A stretch of 64,000 nt of DNA, taken from positions 3,208 to 67,207 of the forward strand of contig CAVXTL010000016.1 of assembly GCA_963764665.1 (NCBI GenBank), in the 5' to 3' direction. Below the pieces are notes generated by a model. The model made no database searches. It was not told the DNA's origin and worked only from the letters and a program-made list of their open reading frames with translations. This document shows, piece by piece, positions 59,113 through 64,000 of this stretch. Every line of letters starts with the position of its first letter. Position 1 is the first letter of the stretch. Position numbers and translations under genes: made by a program. Origin of the DNA: JACVRW01 sp963764665 (GTDB lineage Bacteria; Actinomycetota; Thermoleophilia; Solirubrobacterales; Thermoleophilaceae).

Positions 59113-60243
59113 GTGGCAGAGGACTTCGAGGCGCTGGGGCTGCTCGACGACGTGCCGGGCGAGCGCGAGCGGGAGGCGCGCCTGACGCTGTTGCGGGAGC
59201 TGCGCGAGGCCGGCGTGCCCGATGACGAGCTGCGCCGCGCCGTGGCCCTCAACCAGCTCGTGCTGCTGCCGGTGGAGCTGGCGCTCTCCGAGGGGAGCGA
59301 GCGCTTCACGCTGGAGGAGGTGTCGGAGCGCTCCGGCCTGGAGCTGGCCTTCCTCGAGCGGCTCAACCGGGCGCTGGGCGGGCCGCGCCCGGAGCCGGGC
59401 GCGCGCGTGTTCGACGGGAGCGACGTGCGCCAGGCAGCCAACGTGCGGCAGATCCGGGAGGCCGGCCTTCCGGACGACGGCATCCTCGAGATTGCCCGCG
59501 TGCTGGGCATGGGAGCGGCCAACCTCGCGGCCACGGTGGCCACCGTCTTCGGGTCTGCCTTTCTGCGGGCCGGCGACACCGAGTACGACCTCTCGGCCCG
59601 CTACGCCAGCGAGACCCACAAGCTGCTGCCCCTGCTGGAGCCGGGACTGGGTCATGCGCTGCGCCTGCACCTCCGCTCGGTCATGCGACAGGTGGCGGTG
59701 GGCGAGAGCGAGCGCGCCGCCGGCCGCCTGCCCGGATCGGCGGAGCTCACGGTGGCGTTCGCCGACCTCACCGGCTTCACCCGCCTCGGCGAGAGCGTGG
59801 AAGCCTCGGAGCTCGGGGCGCTGGCGGAGAGCTTCGCGGAGCTGGCCGCCGACCTTGCTGTGCCGCCGGTGCGGCTGGTCAAGACCGTCGGCGACGCCGT
59901 GATGCTGGTGTCACCCGACACCGACGCGCTGATCTCGATGCTGCTCGACCTCCACGACGCCACCGAGGCCGAGGACAGCGGCCTCCCTTCCATCCACGCC
60001 GGTGTGGCGCGCGGCCCGACCCTCGCACGGGGCGGAGACGTGTACGGCGCGGCGGTGAACAAGGCCAGCCGGATCGCCCAGTTCGCCCGGCCCGGCAGCA
60101 TCCTGGCGGCGACCGAGGTGCGCGACGACGCCGAGGGCGACTACGCCTGGTCGTTCGCCGGTCGCCGCCGGCTCAAGGGCCTGACCGAGCCCCCGGCGCT
60201 GTTCCGGCTGCGCCGGCCGCCTGTCGAGGAGCCGGAGACCTAG
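59113..60243 (+). CDS. class III adenylate cyclase with N-terminal regulatory domain
   Basis: 376 aa. The C-terminal cyclase domain (from about 210) keeps all six catalytic residues: metal Asp218 (FADLTGFTR) and Asp261 (KTVGDAVML), adenine-specifying Lys257 and Asp309 (GGDVYGAA), and transition-state Asn316 and Arg320 (VNKASRI). This pattern predicts ATP to cAMP. The N-terminal about 200 residues are helical (FEALGLLDDVPGEREREARL, FLERLNRALGG) and resemble the regulatory part of mycobacterial Rv2212-type cyclases. No membrane span, so cytoplasmic. GTG start; its stop shares CTAG with the convergent metK. Confidence 0.9.
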   Translation: MAEDFEALGLLDDVPGEREREARLTLLRELREAGVPDDELRRAVALNQLVLLPVELALSEGSERFTLEEVSERSGLELAFLERLNRALGGPRPEPGARVFDGSDVRQAANVRQIREAGLPDDGILEIARVLGMGAANLAATVATVFGSAFLRAGDTEYDLSARYASETHKLLPLLEPGLGHALRLHLRSVMRQVAVGESERAAGRLPGSAELTVAFADLTGFTRLGESVEASELGALAESFAELAADLAVPPVRLVKTVGDAVMLVSPDTDALISMLLDLHDATEAEDSGLPSIHAGVARGPTLARGGDVYGAAVNKASRIAQFARPGSILAATEVRDDAEGDYAWSFAGRRRLKGLTEPPALFRLRRPPVEEPET

Positions 60244-61493
60244 GCCGGAGCGCCTTCGCGCTCGCTCAGGCCGGCGGCCTGGCGCAGCGCGTCGACCTTG
60301 TCGGTCTTCTCCCAGGTGAAGTCGCTGTCCTCGCGGCCGAAGTGGCCGTAGGCGGCGGTCTTCTGGAAGATCGGCCGGTGCAGCTTCAGGTACTCGCGGA
60401 AGGCGCCCGGACGGAGGTCGAAGTGGTCGCGCACGAGCTTGGCGATCTCCGAGCGGGAGATCTTCTCGGTGCCGAACGTCTCGACCATCACCGACACCGG
60501 GTGGGCCACGCCGATCGCGTAGGCCACCTGCACCTCGCAGCGATCCGCCAGCCCGGCCGCCACCAGGTTCTTGGCCACGTAGCGGGCCGCGTAGGCCGCC
60601 GAGCGGTCCACCTTCGACGGGTCCTTGCCGGAGAAGGCGCCGCCGCCGTGGCGGGCCATGCCGCCGTAGGTGTCCACGATGATCTTCCGGCCGGTGAGGC
60701 CGCAGTCGCCCACGGGGCCGCCGATAACGAAGCGCCCGGTGGGGTTGACCATGAAGTTGCGCGTGGTGTTCAGCTTGCGCTCGTCGTAGAGCTCGGCGGG
60801 GAGCACCGGGTGCACCACGTGCTCCCAGAGGTCGGGCCGGATCAGCGTGTCGATGTCCACGCCGTCGCGATGCTGGGTCGAGATCAGGATCTTCTCGATC
60901 TCGATCGGCCGGCCGTTCTCGTAGCGGACCGTGACCTGCGTCTTGCCGTCGGGGCGCAGGTAGGGCACCACGTCGGCCTTGCGGATCTCGGCCAGGCGGT
61001 GGGCAAGCTTGTGCGCCAGCGCGATCGGCAGCGGCATGAGCTCGGGCGTCTCGCGGGTCGCGTACCCGAACATCATCCCCTGGTCGCCTGCGCCGGCCAC
61101 GTCGAGCTGGTCCTCGTCGGCGGGGTCCGTGCGCGACTCGAGCGCCTTGTCCACGCCCTGGGCGATGTCCGGCGACTGCTTGTCGATCGCGTTGATAACC
61201 GCGGCGCTGTCGGCGGAGAAGCCGAGATCGGCGTCGGTGTAGCCGATGCGCCGGATCGTGCTGCGGGCGATGTCCTGGATGTCCACGTAGGTGTCCGTGG
61301 AGATCTCGCCCGACACCACCACGAGCCCGGTGTTCACGAGCGTCTCACAGGCCACGCGCCCGTTCGGATCGTCCTTGAGGACGGCGTCGAGGACGCCGTC
61401 GGAGATCTGGTCGGCGACCTTGTCCGGATGGCCCTCGGTGACCGACTCGGAGGTGAACAGGTACTCGTGGTCAGACAGCTCTGGTGTGCTCAT
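60240..61493 (-). CDS. metK: S-adenosylmethionine synthetase
   Basis: 417 aa. Makes SAM from methionine and ATP. Signatures: TEGHPDKVADQISDG, the GAGDQGMMFGYA box, GGGAFSGKDPSKVDRSAAY and DCGLTGRKIIVDTYGG. Upstream of the ATG is TACCCT 10 nt away. No SAM riboswitch fits in the 31-nt gap to the HAD gene. Confidence 0.97.
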   Translation of the reverse strand: MSTPELSDHEYLFTSESVTEGHPDKVADQISDGVLDAVLKDDPNGRVACETLVNTGLVVVSGEISTDTYVDIQDIARSTIRRIGYTDADLGFSADSAAVINAIDKQSPDIAQGVDKALESRTDPADEDQLDVAGAGDQGMMFGYATRETPELMPLPIALAHKLAHRLAEIRKADVVPYLRPDGKTQVTVRYENGRPIEIEKILISTQHRDGVDIDTLIRPDLWEHVVHPVLPAELYDERKLNTTRNFMVNPTGRFVIGGPVGDCGLTGRKIIVDTYGGMARHGGGAFSGKDPSKVDRSAAYAARYVAKNLVAAGLADRCEVQVAYAIGVAHPVSVMVETFGTEKISRSEIAKLVRDHFDLRPGAFREYLKLHRPIFQKTAAYGHFGREDSDFTWEKTDKVDALRQAAGLSEREGAPA

Positions 61494-61524
61494 GGGTCGC
61501 GAAAGGGTACAGAGGCTGCTTCGG

Positions 61525-62172
61525 CTAGGCGCCCACTCGGTCCGGGGTGAGCTCCTCGAGGGATTCGATCACGGCATCCGCAAGAGCGAGCGCCTCGGCG
61601 TCGGGAGGCCACGCCGAGTTGGGAAGCGCGATCACCCGCATGCCGGCCGCCTTCGCGGCGCGGATGCCGTTCTCGGAGTCCTCGACCGCGGTGCAGTCCT
61701 CCGGGCGCACCCCCAGCCGATGCGCCGCGTCCAGGTACACGTCCGGGGCGGGCTTGCCGCGGTCCACCTCCTCCGAGGACACGGTCACGGCGAACAGGCC
61801 GGCCAGGCCGGAGAGCTCCAGGAAGAGGTCGATGATCTCCCGGTTCGAGGAGGAGGCGAGCCCGAGCGGCCAGCGCGCCGCCAGCCGCTCCACTGCCTCC
61901 CGGGCGCCCTCTATCCACGGCAGGCGCTCCCGGTAGATCCGCTCGAGGCGGGCCACCACGTCGGCCGAGATCTGCTCTGGGTCGAGGTCCACCCCGAGGT
62001 CGTCGCGCACGTAGCGCGACCACTCCGGAGAGCTCATTCCCATCATGTCGCGCGGGGCACGGTCGCTCCAGCGCCCGCCGCGCTCGCGCACCAGCGCCTC
62101 CTTCGCCTCGTTCCACACCTGCTCCGACTCCAGCAGCACCCCGTCGAGGTCGAAGACCACGGCTGCGGTCAA
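61525..62172 (-). CDS. HAD-superfamily phosphatase/phosphomutase
   Basis: 215 aa, beta-phosphoglucomutase-like. The motif I FDLDGVLLESE gives nucleophile Asp8 and Asp10; motif II is ASSSN, with Lys in RGKPAPDVYL and motif IV EDSENGI. The cap domain lies at about 18-80. The start is the TTG at 62172 (TTG-ACC-GCA); no upstream ATG or GTG in frame gives a better start. Substrate unknown, possibly sugar phosphates. Confidence 0.85.
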   Translation of the reverse strand: MTAAVVFDLDGVLLESEQVWNEAKEALVRERGGRWSDRAPRDMMGMSSPEWSRYVRDDLGVDLDPEQISADVVARLERIYRERLPWIEGAREAVERLAARWPLGLASSSNREIIDLFLELSGLAGLFAVTVSSEEVDRGKPAPDVYLDAAHRLGVRPEDCTAVEDSENGIRAAKAAGMRVIALPNSAWPPDAEALALADAVIESLEELTPDRVGA

Positions 62173-62183
62173 TCGCGGGCTGT

Positions 62184-62217
62184 GCGGAAGCAGCCGGCTC
62201 GGCCGGCTGCGCACCGA
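62184..62217 (+). repeat. dispersed hairpin element, copy 6
   Basis: Same sequence as copy 1 but on the plus strand, between the end of der and the start of the HAD gene. Here the orientation is opposite to the adjacent der stop, so position alone does not fix the orientation rule. Confidence 0.85.
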
Positions 62218-62219
62218 CT

Positions 62220-63515
62220 TCATTTGCCCTTGTAGTCGATCACGAGGGGCACGCCGTCGAGCTTCCAGCGCTCGCGCAGGCGGTTCTCGAGGAAGTACGC
62301 GTAGGAGCGCGTGACCAGCGCCCTGTCGTTGACCTGGATCGCGAAGCGCGGCGGGCTCGTCTGGAACTGAGCCATGTAGTACATCTTCAACCGCCTCCCG
62401 CGCTTGGCCGGCGGCTGCTTGGCGGTCTGCAGGTCGCTCAGGAAGCGGTTGAGCTGCGCCGTCTGGATCTGCTCGGTGGAGCGATCGGCGCGCTCCAGCG
62501 CAGCCGCCACGAGCCGCGCGAGGCCGCGACCGCTCTCGGCCGACACCGCCAGCACCGGCGGGCGCTGGCGCAGCTTCTGCGTCACGCGCGCCTTGGCGTC
62601 CTCCAGGTCGGTGCGGGTCACATCCCACTTGTTGAGCGCGATCACGGTGGCGCAGTCGTTCTGCATGGCCACGTCGGCCACCCGCAGGTCCTCGCTCGTG
62701 AGGCCCTCGTTCGCGTCGCAGACCACGATCGCCACGTCGGCGCGCTCGGCGGCGCGCTCCGAGCGCAGCTGCGCGTAGTAGTCCACGGTGCCGGCCACCT
62801 TGGGCCGGCGCCGCAGGCCGGCGGTGTCCACGAGGACCACCTGGCGACCGTCGAGCTCGATCTGCGTGTCGATCGCATCGCGTGTGGTGCCCGCGCGGTC
62901 GTCCACGATCACGCGCTCCTGGCCGAGCAGCTTGTTCACGAGCGACGACTTGCCCACGTTCGGGCGGCCGATCAGGGCGAGCCGCACCGGTGTCTCCTCG
63001 TCCTCGTCGGAGTCCTGCTTGGGCAGGCGCTCGGCGATCAGGTCGAGCAGGTCGCCGGTGCCGAGACCCTGCGTGGCCGACACGGGGAGCGGATCGCCCA
63101 GGCCGAGCCCGTAGAACTCGGATGCCATCCCGGCCTGCCCGAAGTCGTCGACCTTGTTGGCCACGACCACCACGGGCAGCGGGCCGCCGCGGAGCTCCGC
63201 GGCCAGCTCGGCGTCGCCGGGTCTCAGCCCGGCGCGCGCGTCGACCACCAGCACGCCCAGGTCGGCATCGGCGAGCGCGGCGCGCGCCTGATGGCGCACG
63301 GACTCGCCCAGGACGTCGTCGTCGGCGATGTCGATCCCGCCGGTGTCGATCAGCGTGAACTCCACGCCGTTCCAGTCGGCGTCGACCTCCTTGCGGTCGC
63401 GCGTGACCCCGGCCTGCTCGTGCACCACCGTCTCGCGGGTGGAGGAGAGCCGGTTGACGAGCGTCGACTTGCCCACGTTCGGGTAGCCCACCACGGCCAC
63501 CTTCGGGCGGCTCAT
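62220..63515 (-). CDS. der: ribosome-assembly GTPase Der
   Basis: 431 aa with two G domains, GYPNVGKSTLVNRL (about 8-21) and GRPNVGKSSLVNKL (about 181-194), each with DTGG/DTAGL switch and NKVD/NKWD motifs, and the C-terminal KH-like domain. Needed for 50S maturation. It overlaps cmk by 4 nt (ATGA) as in many actinobacteria, where the two may be fused. Confidence 0.96.
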   Translation of the reverse strand: MSRPKVAVVGYPNVGKSTLVNRLSSTRETVVHEQAGVTRDRKEVDADWNGVEFTLIDTGGIDIADDDVLGESVRHQARAALADADLGVLVVDARAGLRPGDAELAAELRGGPLPVVVVANKVDDFGQAGMASEFYGLGLGDPLPVSATQGLGTGDLLDLIAERLPKQDSDEDEETPVRLALIGRPNVGKSSLVNKLLGQERVIVDDRAGTTRDAIDTQIELDGRQVVLVDTAGLRRRPKVAGTVDYYAQLRSERAAERADVAIVVCDANEGLTSEDLRVADVAMQNDCATVIALNKWDVTRTDLEDAKARVTQKLRQRPPVLAVSAESGRGLARLVAAALERADRSTEQIQTAQLNRFLSDLQTAKQPPAKRGRRLKMYYMAQFQTSPPRFAIQVNDRALVTRSYAYFLENRLRERWKLDGVPLVIDYKGK

Positions 63516-64000
63516 GACCCGGCGGAGCGCACCATGTCCGCTATCCGCTCCACCACCTCGTCCACGGACAGCCCGGTGGTGTCGAGCTCGACCGCGCCTG
63601 GCGCCAGCGCCAGGGGCGAATGCTCGCGGCCGGCGTCCTGAGCGTCGCGGATGGCCTGGTCGCGCTGCACCGTGAGCACGTCCCCGCCGAGCTCGTGCGC
63701 GCGCCGACGCGCCCGCTCCTCGGGGTCCGCGGTCAGGAACACCTTGACCGGCGCGTCCGGGGCCACCACGGTGCCGATGTCGCGCCCCTCCGCCACCCAG
63801 TCACCCGTGGCGAGCAGCTCACGCTGCTTCTGCGCGAGCGCGGAGCGCACGCGCGGGTTGGTGGCGACCTTCGAGGCCGCCTCGCTCACCTCGGGCGCGC
63901 GGATCGCCTCGGTCACGTCCTCCCCGTCCACCATGACGCGGTCGTCCAACTCGAGGTTCAGGCGCTCGGCCTGCTCAGAGGCCGCCCCGCCGTGGCGCAG
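63512..64000 (-). CDS. cmk: cytidylate kinase, C-terminal part (cut by window edge)
   Basis: 162 codons of the C-terminal part are present; the N terminus with the P-loop lies beyond the right edge. VMVDGEDVTEAIRAPEVSEAASKVATNPRVRSALAQKQRELL and VAEGRDIGTVVAPDAPVKVFLTADPEERARRRA are typical Cmk. It phosphorylates CMP and dCMP. Genes cmk-der-HAD-metK run on the minus strand. Confidence 0.95.
   Translation of the reverse strand: MRHGGAASEQAERLNLELDDRVMVDGEDVTEAIRAPEVSEAASKVATNPRVRSALAQKQRELLATGDWVAEGRDIGTVVAPDAPVKVFLTADPEERARRRAHELGGDVLTVQRDQAIRDAQDAGREHSPLALAPGAVELDTTGLSVDEVVERIADMVRSAGS

Noticed and set aside
61494..61524. SAM riboswitch before metK
   Set aside because: The gap to the upstream HAD gene is 31 nt, too short for an aptamer.
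1..64000. Mobile elements, phage genes or anti-phage systems
   Set aside because: No transposase, integrase, terminase, restriction-modification or other known defence gene family was recognised in any real frame.

Overview
The window is about 64 kb of GC-rich (about 70 %), gene-dense chromosome. Its gene content fits a deep-branching actinobacterium, probably of the Thermoleophilia/Solirubrobacterales type. Reasons: the rpmB-DAK-recG-rsmD-coaD-sepIVA and DUF177-rpmF-plsX-acpP-rnc-smc runs, a metK-priA-def-fmt-rib order, frequent GTG/TTG starts, a deazaflavin (F420)-type nitroreductase, an LPXTG surface protein, and promoter-like TAnnnT boxes 6-8 nt before many start codons, as in actinobacterial leaderless genes. 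The taxonomic placement is inference. No rRNA, tRNA, CRISPR array, transposase, integrase or phage gene was seen.

Layout. (1) 1-11.2 kb, minus strand: smc (cut by the left edge), rnc, acpP, plsX, rpmF, DUF177, then a glyoxalase-type gene and a repeat-rich LPXTG protein that interrupt the usual order, then sepIVA, coaD, rsmD, recG, a FakA-like DAK protein and rpmB. (2) 11.3-16.5 kb: secreted and accessory genes, namely an M19-like metallohydrolase with a beta-trefoil-like front, a SnoaL-like protein, a secreted GDPD, an SRPBCC protein and an MFS exporter. (3) 16.5-21.1 kb, minus: ltaE and the riboflavin operon ribD-ribE-ribBA-ribH. (4) 21.1-44.1 kb: a large envelope-glycan region. It has four multi-spanning GT-C-like membrane proteins, a GT2, a flippase-like protein, an AglD/LPG-synthase-like protein, a Glf-like flavoprotein, a secreted GH2 enzyme, two alkaline-phosphatase-superfamily enzymes, two methyltransferases and small envelope proteins. 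A sulfite-oxidase-like gene and an F420-type gene sit inside it. (5) 44.1-48.3 kb: a hotdog-like protein, an orphan molybdopterin oxidoreductase behind a TetR-type operator, a zinc ribbon and fmt. (6) 48.3-56.2 kb, plus: an inverted-repeat intergenic region and a glycolate operon (permease, GlcD, GlcE, GlcF, malate synthase) that would turn glycolate into malate. (7) 56.2-64 kb: def, priA, a class III nucleotide cyclase (plus strand), metK, a HAD phosphatase, der and cmk (cut by the right edge).

How it fits together. The housekeeping genes are nearly all on the minus strand. In many actinobacteria metK-priA-def-fmt and the rib genes lie close together. Here that run is split by cassettes, many on the plus strand: the cyclase, the glc operon, the Mo enzyme and the glycan locus. 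rsmB and rpe, which often lie between fmt and rib, are absent from this window.

Most unusual points. The RNase III homologue lacks two of the four catalytic metal ligands (Ala41 and Ser119 in place of Glu and Asp). A short hairpin element with a compensated stem change occurs six times, usually right after a stop codon. A roughly 240-bp imperfect inverted repeat surrounds an AT-rich palindrome upstream of the glycolate operon. At least a dozen genes have a promoter box compatible with leaderless transcription.
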